Notes under the pieces: model-generated
Told to the model about the DNA's origin: nothing
Databases searched by the model: none
Seen by the model: the letters and a program-made list of their open reading frames with translations, nothing else
Translations under genes and position numbers: made by a program
Part shown: positions 8,547 to 19,745 of the stretch, piece after piece
Numbering within the stretch: the stretch's first letter is position 1
Layout of the letters: each line of letters starts with the position of its first letter
Assembly (NCBI RefSeq): GCF_040712075.1
Contig: NZ_JBFCVL010000003.1
Location: forward strand, 310,001-374,000
Source: Fodinicurvata sp. EGI_FJ10296
GTDB taxonomy: Bacteria; Pseudomonadota; Alphaproteobacteria; DSM-16000; Inquilinaceae
Length of the DNA: 64,000 bases
Direction: 5' to 3'

Positions 8547-9161
8547 TCAATGCGCGTGAGGGTTTTGCCCGGTCGCCAGCGCAAGGTGATGGGCTTGGTG
8601 ATGCATGCCAACCGTCATTGCGCCGATGAATCCGAGGGCCCTGATGCGAGCAGGGTCGGCGCCGGTCACTGTCAAGGCCGCACCGCCCGGGATCTCCTCT
8701 GCCTGCAATGTCCAGCCCTCGACGCCATCCATGGTCGCAGCGTGGGCCGGGACCATGGCGCGGATCGAGCTGGTGACTGTCGCGTCTTCCGAAGTCGCCT
8801 CGAAGTGGGCACCACCTTCGACCTCCTGGACGCGGACGTCGGCGCGGAGCGTCACGTTGTCCATGTCGATCAGATGCTGACGCATTGCTTCGATATCGAC
8901 GTGGTCCCAGTCCGTCTCGGGATCCGCCATCAACTGCGCGACTATTTCCTGAATGGCGGCGAAGGCAGATTGTCCCCCCTCCATGAGACCTGCGGGAACG
9001 GCGTCCGCGTTCATCCCATGACCCTCGTGAGACATGTCGGGCGTGTGCTGCCCATGCTGCATTTCCCCGTGGTTTGCGGTCTCACCCTGCGCCAGCGCCA
9101 GACCGGGAAAGGCCAGACCGGGAAAGGCAAGAAGTGCGATGACGAACATACGATGGATCAT
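8547..9161 (-). CDS. Exported His/Met-rich protein, possible metal-binding
   Basis: 204 residues with a signal peptide (MIHRMFVIALLAFPGLAFPGLALAQ). The mature N terminus is rich in His and Met (HGEMQHGQHTPDMSHEGHGM) and the C terminus ends MHHQAHHLALATGQNPHAH, a composition common in periplasmic copper-handling proteins. The signal peptide contains a 15 bp tandem duplication encoding FPGLA twice. GGAGGT sits just before the ATG. Divergent from a small Crp/Fnr regulator 53 bp away with a palindrome in between, so the regulator may control it. Export is secure; copper is an inference. Confidence 0.62.
   Translation of the reverse strand: MIHRMFVIALLAFPGLAFPGLALAQGETANHGEMQHGQHTPDMSHEGHGMNADAVPAGLMEGGQSAFAAIQEIVAQLMADPETDWDHVDIEAMRQHLIDMDNVTLRADVRVQEVEGGAHFEATSEDATVTSSIRAMVPAHAATMDGVEGWTLQAEEIPGGAALTVTGADPARIRALGFIGAMTVGMHHQAHHLALATGQNPHAH
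9097..9126. repeat. 15 bp tandem duplication in a signal peptide
   Basis: Two perfect copies of GCCAGACCGGGAAAG lie inside the reading frame of the His/Met-rich exported protein. They keep frame and duplicate FPGLA in the hydrophobic core. One of a set of similar short duplications in this window. Confidence 0.85.
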
Positions 9162-9214
9162 GGGACCTCCAATGGTGCGTACAGCCCTTGTTGCAGGAGA
9201 GCGCCCAAAGCCAT

Positions 9215-9228
9215 ATGATTCCGATCAT
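9215..9228. promoter_or_regulatory. FNR-like palindrome between divergent genes
   Basis: ATGATTCCGATCAT has the form ATGAT-N4-ATCAT, one mismatch per arm from the Crp/Fnr-family consensus TTGAT-N4-ATCAA. It overlaps the first ATG of the regulator gene. If translation really starts at a later ATG (9233 or 9245), it would be a clean autoregulatory site. Confidence 0.4.
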
Positions 9229-9763
9229 GCACATGTCACTTTCCATGCTTTTTCAGGATGCACGCGACACTGGGCTTGTCCCCGGTGAAACACTGTTCGT
9301 GGCAGGAGAAGAGGTCACCGACATCTTCATCGTGCGCTCCGGCAGGATGCATCTGCAACGGCACACGATGCATGGCGCGCAGATGGTCTTGCAGAACGCG
9401 GGGCCGGGCGCAGTGATCGCCGAGGCCTCGGCGTATTCGACCCGGTACCACTGCGATTCTGTCGCCGCGGAGGAGAGCGTGATCGCGGGATTGCCGAAGG
9501 AGCGGTTCCTGGCCGCGCTCGCCGAAGATCCGGCACTGGCGACAAATTGGTCCGCCCTGCTGGCGCGCAGTGTCCAGGCGGCCCGGTTCCGGGCCGAAAT
9601 CCGCACCCTGCCGAGGGTTGCGGATCGTTTCGCCGCATGGCTGGGAGAGGGAAACACGCTGCCGGAAAAGGGCCGCTGGCAGGAGGTGGCCGCTGAACTG
9701 GGCGTCACGCGGGAACCCCTCTATCGCGAGTTGGCACGACGCCGCGCGGATTGCGGCACCTGA
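9215..9763 (+). CDS. Crp/Fnr family transcriptional regulator
   Basis: About 182 residues: a cyclic-nucleotide-binding-type beta barrel (LFVAGEEVTDIFIVRSGRMHLQRH...GPGAVIAEASAYSTRYHCDSVAAEESVIAGLPKERFLAAL) followed by a short winged helix (RWQEVAAELGVTREPLYRELARR). No N-terminal cysteine cluster, so it is not an iron-sulfur FNR. Shorter than Crp or FNR (about 210-250). Several in-frame ATGs (9215, 9227, 9233, 9245) and an upstream TTG compete, none with a good ribosome site. The signal sensed is unknown. Divergent from the His/Met-rich exported gene. Confidence 0.7.
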   Translation: MIPIMHMSLSMLFQDARDTGLVPGETLFVAGEEVTDIFIVRSGRMHLQRHTMHGAQMVLQNAGPGAVIAEASAYSTRYHCDSVAAEESVIAGLPKERFLAALAEDPALATNWSALLARSVQAARFRAEIRTLPRVADRFAAWLGEGNTLPEKGRWQEVAAELGVTREPLYRELARRRADCGT

Positions 9764-9889
9764 TGCGATCTTCAGCCCGATCCGCAGCGGCGCGTCGGCC
9801 CTGATGACGGCCACGATCCTGAATTCGCTTGGCATCAGCGCCGACGCCATGACCAACTGGCGTCAGGAGGAGGTCTGGGCCGGGAATCG

Positions 9890-10120
9890 GGGGGCACGCC
9901 AGACTACGGCAGGGGATGTTCAGCCGCGACGACTTCGCCCGGCTGGCCGAAATCCTGGCCACGATCAACGGCCGGTTCCTTCGTTCCCTGCATGACAGGC
10001 CGGCGCTGCGCGAAATCTTCGCCGACTTCGATCAGGAAACCGTTGCACCCGCTACAGCGTCAAGGCGACCGGCAGGGCAGCACCGCGCCGGCGCGCGAAC
10101 TGATCATCAGCAATGTCTGA
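9890..10120 (+). pseudogene. DNA adenine methylase C-terminal remnant (frameshifted)
   Basis: Fragments of a D12-class adenine methylase are spread over different frames. GTPDYGR is read from 9893, MFSRDDFARLAEILATINGRFLRSLHDRPALREIFADF from 9916 one frame over, RYSVKATGR in the next, and ARELIISNV-stop ends at 10120 in the third. Phage-type Dam proteins have these blocks in this order as their C terminus. At least three frame changes and no catalytic DPPY region mean it is dead. The 125 bp upstream of it are unassigned. Confidence 0.6.
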
Positions 10121-10155
10121 CCGTCCCGCACTTAAACTTCGATGAACCGGAAGCC

Positions 10156-10302
10156 TTACTTGATGATCTGAGCCGGATGGACCAGGCGGCCGAGGATCCG
10201 GCCGGGTTCCACGGTGACACCGCCAGCGATCCCGATCGTTGCTCGGCCGCCCGCCCGGACGTCTCCGGCGACGGCATCACCGACGAACATCACCGTCGAC
10301 TG
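10156..10302 (-). pseudogene. Possible HAD-family hydrolase 3' remnant
   Basis: A minus-strand frame reads STVMFVGDAVAGDVRAGGRA followed by TIGIAGGVTVEPGRI, resembling the last motif of HAD phosphatases (VGD...D...AG...GV..G). No upstream catalytic DxD motif follows in frame. Short and degraded, so this is only a suggestion. Together with the methylase remnant it accounts for most of the gap between the Crp/Fnr regulator and mscS. Confidence 0.25.
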
Positions 10303-10453
10303 CCCGTCACTGGTGCAGAAGCACAAGCAAAAACACGTTCGCCGGGCGTGAGATGACGGTGCCGCGCGTCGAAGAAAACAGTCTCGCCAATACGGAACTG
10401 AACCCAAGTGCCGACGTTGTATCGAATATGAAACCAGCGGCAGGCAATTGACA

Positions 10454-12196
10454 ATGACAGGTGGATCGAGAGGGCGCTGGAGCAGCGGCGTCCTTGCGCT
10501 ACTGCTTTTTCTCTGTTCTGCTTCGTTGGCTTGGGCGCAAGATCAGGAGTCGGCGCAACCCCCCGCATTCGAGGTCACCACGATAAACGAGGGGCTCCCT
10601 GACCCGGAGGCAACGCTTCGGCTCGACACGCCTCGGGCAGCCTTGGAATCGTTCCTGGCCGCCATCGATGAAAACGACTCGGTGTCCGCAGCCCATGTGC
10701 TGAATCTGAACGCGATACCCGCCGACGAACAATCCAGACGGGCATCTGATCTGGCATTGATGCTGGCATTTGTAATTCGCCGTCACGATCTGATTGACTG
10801 GCGCAAGGTGCCGGACACGCCAGATGCCCGAGTTCTGCCCGACACGCAAACTTCGGTCGGCCCCTACAGCCGTAACTCGATCGAACTGGGCGAGGTCATG
10901 CTTGACGCGCGGCCGGTATCCATCAGCCTTCACAGATATAGTGTCGATGGCCAAGAACCGATTTGGCTTTTCTCCCCCACCGTCGTTGAAAGCGTTCCTG
11001 GGCTTTATAATACCATAGGACAGGGCTGGCTCGGGGGTTGGGTTCCCCTGAGGCAGCGCCTGGACATGCTGGGGCAGCCATCGCCATTGGAGTGGTCGAT
11101 CGTCAGCGGCGTGCTGCTGGTAAGTATTGCATCCTGGTTAGCCATTTTGTTCGGGGCACGGCTGGTGGCGCGGCGGCTGTCGCGGGACTGGCGCCGCTGG
11201 TTGTCGGCGACAGCCATTCCGCTGGCAACATTCGTCGCGGCGCTCTTATTCAATGTCGGAACAGAGCAACTGGTTGTGCTGACGGGTCCCGTCGCCTCGA
11301 ACCTGAACGTGGGTACCGAATTAATCCTGCTAGTATCGGGTTCTTGGCTCCTTCTTCGGCTGGTGTCCGCGCTCACTCGTTGGCTGACCGCAACGTTCAT
11401 CGTGCCGTTGACCTCCGAGGACCCGGACAACCGCAGGACAAAGACGAACGTCTACATTGCTCGCCGACTGGGATTGGTCGCCGTGACGATCCTGATTGCC
11501 GGCTACGTGTTACTAAACCTCGGAATTTTCGCGACCTTCGGCCTGTCGCTGTTGGCATCCGCCGGGGTTCTAGGCGTTCTGCTTGCCATCGCGGCGCAGC
11601 CGCTGCTCGGAAACATGGTAGCGGGACTACAGATCGCGCTGACGGATCCAGTGCGGATCGGTGACTTCGTCGTCTACAACGAGCATTGGGGTTGGGTCGA
11701 GGATATCTCATTCGCTCACACCGTTATACGAACAGCCACCGAAACGCGACTGATCGTTCCTCACAGCGAATTACTGTCGCGCGCCTTCGAGAATTGGTCG
11801 AAGGAGGGAGATCCCGTACGCCGCATCGTGAAGATCGGCGTAGACTACCGTATCGACGTTGATCTGGTACGTCAGAAAGTTGGCGAAATCGTCCGGGACG
11901 ATCCTCGACTGGTCGAGCCACCATTGATCGAGATGGTGGAGTCGGATGAAAACGGCGTCATCCTCTGGATCTGGCTCATGGGGACAACAGCCTTGACGTC
12001 GTGGAATCTGCACAACGAGGTGAGAGAGAAGCTGATGGCGTTTCTTCGGGACTATAACGACGGAGTTTTGCTGCCGCACCGGCGGCATTTACTGTTTGAC
12101 AAAACGGCGACTGAAACGTCTTCCATTCTTGCCGTAAAGGCGTCGACAGCAATGTCAGAGGATACGTCTCGAGGGGACCGGCCAGCTCGCGCGTGA
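10454..12196 (+). CDS. MscS-family mechanosensitive ion channel with periplasmic N-terminal domain
   Basis: 580-residue inner-membrane channel. A signal peptide (ending LAWAQDQ) precedes an exported domain of about 170 residues. About five membrane helices follow (roughly residues 210-400), then the MscS pore helix and beta domain (LGVLLAIAAQPLLGNMVAGLQIALTDPVRIGDFVVYNEHWGWVEDISFAHTVIRT...LIVPHSELLSRAFENWS). Releases osmolytes on hypo-osmotic shock. ATG at 10454 chosen; a TTG two codons earlier is an alternative. The last about ten residues run into the end of a truncated integrase on the other strand, so the native C terminus may have been replaced. Confidence 0.85.
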   Translation: MTGGSRGRWSSGVLALLLFLCSASLAWAQDQESAQPPAFEVTTINEGLPDPEATLRLDTPRAALESFLAAIDENDSVSAAHVLNLNAIPADEQSRRASDLALMLAFVIRRHDLIDWRKVPDTPDARVLPDTQTSVGPYSRNSIELGEVMLDARPVSISLHRYSVDGQEPIWLFSPTVVESVPGLYNTIGQGWLGGWVPLRQRLDMLGQPSPLEWSIVSGVLLVSIASWLAILFGARLVARRLSRDWRRWLSATAIPLATFVAALLFNVGTEQLVVLTGPVASNLNVGTELILLVSGSWLLLRLVSALTRWLTATFIVPLTSEDPDNRRTKTNVYIARRLGLVAVTILIAGYVLLNLGIFATFGLSLLASAGVLGVLLAIAAQPLLGNMVAGLQIALTDPVRIGDFVVYNEHWGWVEDISFAHTVIRTATETRLIVPHSELLSRAFENWSKEGDPVRRIVKIGVDYRIDVDLVRQKVGEIVRDDPRLVEPPLIEMVESDENGVILWIWLMGTTALTSWNLHNEVREKLMAFLRDYNDGVLLPHRRHLLFDKTATETSSILAVKASTAMSEDTSRGDRPARA

Positions 12197-12200
12197 TGAT

Positions 12201-12857
12201 GGGTAGCGCCGCGTGGTGTTCGACCTTCTGCACCTTCTTCTTTGCCGGCAGGATGTTCTGAAGGTGGCCGCGCCAACGGGCCGGGTTCTCTCCCTCTCGG
12301 TACCCGCGTGCCGTCGCCCAATCCAGTACCGACTCGATGCGGCCGCGCAGACGGCTGGCGGTTTCGGACTTGCTCGACCAGATCGGCTCGATCGCCTTCA
12401 GCACCAGGTCGGTATCGACGTCAGCCACGGGCCTGTCACCGAACACGGGATAGGCATAGGTCTTCAGCGTCGATCGCCATTGGCCCTTGTGCTTGTCATT
12501 GCGCCAGGCAGCCTCGTGCGCCTCGATATAGGATTCGGCGGCCGTCTCGAATGTGATCGCCCGGGCGGCATCCATGGCCGACGCTTCGAACTGGCGCTTC
12601 CGATGGTCCATGGGATCGATACCGCCAGCGAGCAGCTTGCGCGCGGCCAGCGCCTTTTCACGCGCCTCGGCCAGCGACACCAGATCCACCGAACCGACGC
12701 CCATGACGCGCGCCCGGCCCTGGAATCGATACCGGACCAGCCACGACTTCGCCCCGGTCGGCCCGACATTGAGCCAGAGGTTCCCACCGTCGCCATAACG
12801 GCCCGGCTCCTTGACCGTCGCCACCTTTCGCGCGGACAGCTTGCCCGTCGCCGCCAT
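12201..12857 (-). pseudogene. Truncated tyrosine recombinase (P4-type integrase) beside tRNA-Ser
   Basis: The N-terminal arm-binding domain (KLSARKVATVKEPGRYGDGGNLWL...GPTGAKSWLVRY) and the SAM-like core-binding domain (TFETAAESYIEAHEAAWRND...GRIESVLDWATARGYREGENPARWRGHL) are intact to about residue 219 (KVEHHAALP). Normally the catalytic domain with R-HxxR-Y follows. Here the frame continues to 11976 only through the antisense of mscS, so the catalytic tyrosine and arginines are missing. The gene starts 151 bp from the 3' end of tRNA-Ser, the standard position for an island integrase. It marks an island that can no longer excise with its own enzyme. Confidence 0.8.
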
Positions 12858-13007
12858 CCCGACCCCCCAGATCCATGGTACACGTTGTTGTACACACTGA
12901 CACGCGTTCGCAGTAAATCACGATGGGTCGGCGTAGACAAACGCCATCGCTAACGCCTTGATTTCTGGGCGTTTTCTGATTTTCCGAGATGTCAGTAAAG
13001 GGGGTGG

Positions 13008-13097
<90 letters not shown>

Positions 13098-13269
13098 ACA
13101 CCAAAAACCGGCGGGGCGCGAAGGCCCCGCTGTCCGCAGCGCGCGGACATTAACGTCGGTATAGGGCCTTTGCAAGCGGTTTTCGGCACGGTTTCATCGT
13201 CATGGTGATGCCGCCCCTTGTTGGTGTGATCCGCTTGCGGGACCGCCAGGGATTTGGCGCTGCAAAAGG

Positions 13270-13297
13270 TTGACACCGACACCCCGTCCGGTATATC
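13270..13297 (+). promoter_or_regulatory. Sigma-70 promoter of the rplU-rpmA operon
   Basis: TTGACA, a 16-base spacer, then TATATC, about 82 bp before the rplU ATG. A perfect -35 with a good -10 in an otherwise gene-free 281 bp gap after the tRNA. Confidence 0.6.
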
Positions 13298-13378
13298 CCC
13301 TCGCAACGCTTCCCGACCGGTGGCCGCCTCGGGCACCGATACTTTGCGTCCCGTTTCCTTTTAGCACGGCATCATATC

Positions 13379-13696
13379 ATGTTTGCAGTCATCCGAACCG
13401 GCGGAAAACAGTACAAAGTCGCCAAGGACGATATCATCTCGGTTGAGCGTCTGAATGCGGAAGCGGGTTCGTCCGTTACGCTCGACGACGTCCTGATGGT
13501 CCAGTCCGGCGACGCCGCCACAGTGGGCAAGCCCACGGTAGCCGGCGCTTCCGTCAGCGCCGAGGTCGTTCGCCAGGGTCGCGGCCCGAAGCTGACGATC
13601 TTCAAGAAGCGCCGCCGTCAGAACTCCCGCCGCAAGGGCGGACACCGCCAGGATCTGACGTTCCTGAAGATTACCGACATACAGGCGAGCGCCTAA
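13379..13696 (+). CDS. rplU: 50S ribosomal protein L21
   Basis: 105 residues, full length. Begins [25 protein letters not shown] and carries the basic rRNA-binding tail [21 protein letters not shown], diagnostic for L21. First gene of the rplU-rpmA pair; rpmA follows after 90 bp and the pair ends at a strong terminator before obgE. Confidence 0.97.
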   Translation: MFAVIRTGGKQYKVAKDDIISVERLNAEAGSSVTLDDVLMVQSGDAATVGKPTVAGASVSAEVVRQGRGPKLTIFKKRRRQNSRRKGGHRQDLTFLKITDIQASA

Positions 13697-13786
13697 CCGG
13701 CTGCTTGTCCAGGCCGGGATCGCCACCCGGAGCAGGTTGTTCCGGACCTGGTGGCGTTTTCGGCTCGATCCGATTGGAGGTTTATC

Positions 13787-14056
13787 ATGGCCCACAAGAA
13801 AGCAGGCGGCTCGTCCCGCAACGGACGCGATACCGCCGGCCGGCGGCTCGGCGTCAAGAAGTTCGGTGGCGAAGTCGTCGTCTCCGGCAACATCATCATC
13901 CGCCAGCGCGGCACGAAGTACCATCCCGGCCGCAATGTCGGCATGGGCCGTGACCACACGCTGTTTTCGCTGGTTGACGGCAATGTCGTCTTCAAGAAGG
14001 CCGGCGGCAAGACAACCGTCATGGTTGCGCCGAAAGCGGCTGCAGCCGCCGAATAG
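13787..14056 (+). CDS. rpmA: 50S ribosomal protein L27
   Basis: 89 residues beginning [28 protein letters not shown], the L27 N terminus that reaches the peptidyl transferase centre, followed by [26 protein letters not shown]. The ATG at 13787 follows TTGGAGG; a frame extension 12 codons upstream is not used. No N-terminal extension of the kind cleaved in Firmicutes. Confidence 0.97.
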   Translation: MAHKKAGGSSRNGRDTAGRRLGVKKFGGEVVVSGNIIIRQRGTKYHPGRNVGMGRDHTLFSLVDGNVVFKKAGGKTTVMVAPKAAAAAE

Positions 14057-14104
14057 AAATTCTGGTATAGCTTGCCGTTGATCCATCGAGATCAGCGGTG
14101 CTGA

Positions 14105-16611
<2,507 letters not shown>

Positions 16612-16661
16612 GCGCAAGCATTCGCAGAAGCGTACGCGGGCGAAAAAGGAACCCAGCAACG

Positions 16662-17945
16662 ATGTCTACAGTGTCCGATCTTGAAACCGGTGATATCGAC
16701 CGCTTGATGGCTGATCTCGGCGCGGCCGCCAAGGCTGCTGCCCGCCAACTGGCCGCGACCCCGACCGAAACGAAGAACGCCGGCCTACGCGCCGCCGCCC
16801 GCGCTCTGCGCGCTGCCACGCCTGCGATCCTGAACGCCAACACCAGGGACATCGAAGCGGCGAAGGCCGCCGGGTCGCCGGGCGCCTTCATCGACCGGCT
16901 TGAACTGACGCCCGAACGCATCGATGCCATGGCGGCGGGGCTTGAGGCTATTGCCGATCTGCCTGACCCCGTGGGGGCGGTCATCGACAGCTGGGAGCGC
17001 CCGAACGGCCTGGCGATCAGCCGCGTGCGGGTGCCGCTGGGCGTGATCGGCATCATCTATGAGAGCCGACCCAACGTCACCGCCGACGCCGGCGCCCTGT
17101 GCCTCAAGGCCGGCAACGCCGCGATCCTGCGTGGCGGGTCGGAGAGCTTCCATTCCTCGACCGCCATCTGCGCGGCATTGAGCGAGGGTCTGGCCGAGGC
17201 CGGCCTGCCCGCCGGTGCCATCCAGTTGGTACCGACAACCGACCGCGCCGCCGTCGGCCGCATGCTGACCATGACCGACGTCATCGACGTCATCGTGCCG
17301 CGTGGCGGCAAGTCGCTGATCGAGCGGGTGGCACGCGAAAGCCGGATCCCGGTGCTGAAGCACCTGGACGGCATTTGCCATGTCTATGTTCACGGCGACG
17401 CGGACACCGCCATGGCGGCGGACATCGTCCTGAACGCCAAGATGCGTCGGACCGGTGTATGCGGGGCAGCGGAAACATTGCTCGTCGACCGGGCCGGCGC
17501 CGACCGGCTGCTCAAGCCGATTCTCGACGCCCTGATCGCGGCCGGGTGCGAAGTTCGCGGCGACAATGCCGTGCGGGCGCTGGATGCCCGCGCGCTGCCG
17601 GCCACCGAAACCGACTGGGAGACGGAGTATCTGGACGCCATCCTGTCGGTCCGGATCGTCGACGGCGTCGATGAGGCGATCGCCCATATTGAACGCTATG
17701 GATCCCATCATACCGAAAGCGTCGTCACCGAATCCTCAGCCGTTGCCGAGCGTTTCTTCGCCGGCGTCGACAGCGCCATCCTGCTGCACAACGCCTCGAC
17801 CCAGTTCGCCGATGGCGGCGAATTCGGCATGGGGGCGGAAATCGGCATATCGACCGGCAAGCTCCACGCGCGCGGCCCCGTCGGGGCGGAGCAGTTGACG
17901 AGCTACAAGTACATCGTCCGCGGCACGGGACAGACGCGGCCTTGA
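16662..17945 (+). CDS. proA: Gamma-glutamyl phosphate reductase
   Basis: 427 residues, full length; NADPH-dependent reduction of glutamyl-5-phosphate to the semialdehyde, second step of proline synthesis. Aldehyde-dehydrogenase fold with [35 protein letters not shown], the catalytic cysteine in [16 protein letters not shown], and the C-terminal [40 protein letters not shown]. Follows proB by 50 bp; its stop overlaps the proposed nadD TTG start. Confidence 0.97.
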   Translation: MSTVSDLETGDIDRLMADLGAAAKAAARQLAATPTETKNAGLRAAARALRAATPAILNANTRDIEAAKAAGSPGAFIDRLELTPERIDAMAAGLEAIADLPDPVGAVIDSWERPNGLAISRVRVPLGVIGIIYESRPNVTADAGALCLKAGNAAILRGGSESFHSSTAICAALSEGLAEAGLPAGAIQLVPTTDRAAVGRMLTMTDVIDVIVPRGGKSLIERVARESRIPVLKHLDGICHVYVHGDADTAMAADIVLNAKMRRTGVCGAAETLLVDRAGADRLLKPILDALIAAGCEVRGDNAVRALDARALPATETDWETEYLDAILSVRIVDGVDEAIAHIERYGSHHTESVVTESSAVAERFFAGVDSAILLHNASTQFADGGEFGMGAEIGISTGKLHARGPVGAEQLTSYKYIVRGTGQTRP

Positions 17946-18619
17946 CCGGGTCTCTGACTGTTTCGGCACGCCGATCGATACCGGCCACGGTCACGCCCTG
18001 GACGGGCGGCAGCTTCGGCGCCTTGAGAATCGGCCTGCTTGGAGGGTCGTTCAATCCGGCCCATGAGGGGCACCGGCACATCAGCCTGATCGCCATGGCG
18101 CGGCTGGGACTGGATGCGGTCTGGTGGCTGGTAAGCCCCCAGAATCCGCTCAAGGCGCAAAAGGGTATGGCGCCGATCGACGAGCGGATTGCGAGCGCCG
18201 AGACCACGGCGCGCCACCCGCGCATCGTGGTAACGGGTGTCGAGCGGCAACTGAATACCCGGTTTACCGTCGATACGGTGCACCGGTTGAAGCAAAGCCA
18301 TCCCCAATGCCGCTTCGTCTGGCTGATGGGGGCAGACAATCTGGCACAAATGGATCAGTGGTCGCGTTGGCGGCAATTGTTTCACCAACTGCCCATTGCG
18401 ATCGTGTCCAGGCGTCCATATTCTCTAAGAGTGGCCAATTGCAAGGCGGCAGCGGCGTTCGCCGCCCACCGGATCGCGGAGGGTGGCGCCTGGACCCTGC
18501 CCCGGATGACAGGCCCGGCCTGGGTGATGCTTCACGGACCGGACCATCCGGGGTCGGCGACGTCGGTCAGACGGGGTGCACCAATGCGGCGCCGCGACAG
18601 TTGGACCACATATGTTTGA
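17942..18619 (+). CDS. nadD: Nicotinate-nucleotide adenylyltransferase
   Basis: About 225 residues; adenylylates nicotinate mononucleotide in NAD synthesis. Nucleotidyltransferase signature [21 protein letters not shown] (GxFxPxHxGH), [31 protein letters not shown], and AIVSRRPYS. The C-terminal ISSTxIR-type motif is altered to SATSVRRG. The start is probably TTG overlapping the proA stop; TTG at 18023 just before RIGLLGG is an alternative. Position before rsfS is conserved in alphaproteobacteria. Confidence 0.9.
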   Translation: MTGSLTVSARRSIPATVTPWTGGSFGALRIGLLGGSFNPAHEGHRHISLIAMARLGLDAVWWLVSPQNPLKAQKGMAPIDERIASAETTARHPRIVVTGVERQLNTRFTVDTVHRLKQSHPQCRFVWLMGADNLAQMDQWSRWRQLFHQLPIAIVSRRPYSLRVANCKAAAAFAAHRIAEGGAWTLPRMTGPAWVMLHGPDHPGSATSVRRGAPMRRRDSWTTYV

Positions 18620-19088
18620 TGTTTCACACGACAACCCGGGAGATAGCCCCATAGCCACGAACACACCGTTGAGCCCGACGCGGCCCAACATCCCCGTCCC
18701 CTCCCTTATGGACGAGGCGGGGGCACTGGCAGACTTGATCGTCACGTCCCTGGACGACGACAAGGCTGAAGACACCGTTGTGATCGACCTGGCCGGACGA
18801 AGTTCCATGGCCGATGGTATGGTGATCACGACCGGGCGCTCGGCCCGTCATGTCGTTTCGCTCGCCGAACATCTCATGGAACGCCTCAAGGCCGGCGGCT
18901 ACAAAGACCTCCATTCCGAAGGTCTGCCCACCGGCGACTGGGTTCTGATCGATGCCGGCGACATCATCGTTCATCTGTTCCGCCCGGAAATCCGCACCTT
19001 CTACAGTCTGGAGAAGATGTGGGAAACGGCTGTGCCGGAGGAATCCACCAGTTCGCGCTGGTACGTCGGAGAATCCGGAAACGCCTGA
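18612..19088 (+). CDS. rsfS: Ribosomal silencing factor RsfS
   Basis: Binds L14 and blocks subunit joining under starvation. Core DUF143 fold: LIVTSLDDDKAEDTVVIDLAGRSSMADGMVITTGRSARHVVSLAEHLMERLKAGG, then EGLPTGDWVLIDAGDIIVHLFRPEIRTFYSLEKMW. With the ATG at 18612 (8 bp overlap with nadD) it has 158 residues and an N-terminal extension of about 45; the ATG at 18708 gives a core-only protein. The start is therefore uncertain. Confidence 0.93.
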   Translation: MFDVSHDNPGDSPIATNTPLSPTRPNIPVPSLMDEAGALADLIVTSLDDDKAEDTVVIDLAGRSSMADGMVITTGRSARHVVSLAEHLMERLKAGGYKDLHSEGLPTGDWVLIDAGDIIVHLFRPEIRTFYSLEKMWETAVPEESTSSRWYVGESGNA

Positions 19089-19147
19089 CCGCAACCGTGG
19101 TGGAGCGTTAACGGGCCGGAATAGAACTGGGGCCGGGAGAGAACAGC

Positions 19148-19645
19148 GTGCGCGTTCATATCGTGGCGGTGGGACGGATGCGCCGCGACGGCCTGCAGCG
19201 GGCGTTCGAAGACTATCGCGGCCGATCCAAATGGCCGGTTCTGGTGCGCGAGATCAACGAGCGGCGGTCGCCCGCCGGCGATGCCGCTCAGCGCCATTGG
19301 GAAGCCGACCAGCTTTTGGCCGCCGTGCCGGACGGTGCGTCGGTAGTGGTCCTGGACGAGACCGGGCGCGATCTCGCCAGCCCCGATCTGGCATCCATGC
19401 TGGGCGCCTGGCGTGACGACGGCATCCGCGATACGGCCTTCCTGATCGGCGGCGCCGACGGCCATGACGAGCGCGTTCGATCTCGGGCCGACGCAGTGAT
19501 CCGGTTCGGCCGGCTCACCTGGCCTCACCTGATGATCCGGGTGATGCTGATGGAGCAGATCTATCGGGCCCAGACGATTCTGGCCGGCCACCCCTATCAT
19601 CGCGGTCCCGGGCATCACGGCCCCGGTCACCAGGGTGGCGACTGA
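19148..19645 (+). CDS. rlmH: 23S rRNA (pseudouridine1915-N3)-methyltransferase RlmH
   Basis: 165-residue SPOUT methyltransferase starting at GTG. Seen: VHIVAVGRMRRDGLQRAFEDYRGR, VVVLDETGRDLASPDLASML, the SAM-binding knot FLIGGADGHDERVRSRADAVIRFGRLTWPHLMIRVMLMEQIYRAQTILAGHPYHR. The usual short C terminus is extended by a GPGHHGPGHQGGD tail. Clustered with rsfS as in most bacteria. Confidence 0.95.
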   Translation: MRVHIVAVGRMRRDGLQRAFEDYRGRSKWPVLVREINERRSPAGDAAQRHWEADQLLAAVPDGASVVVLDETGRDLASPDLASMLGAWRDDGIRDTAFLIGGADGHDERVRSRADAVIRFGRLTWPHLMIRVMLMEQIYRAQTILAGHPYHRGPGHHGPGHQGGD

Positions 19646-19745
19646 CCGCTGACCGTTCGGCACGCTTGTCCCGGATCGGGACCCGCGCGATAAGGGGGCT
19701 CCGCGATAATGGGAACAGCGTTACAAGACTGCAAAGGATGGTTGC

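Noticed and set aside
11976-12200. The last about 70 codons of the integrase frame as real protein
   Set aside because: They are exact antisense of mscS coding sequence and carry no integrase motif.
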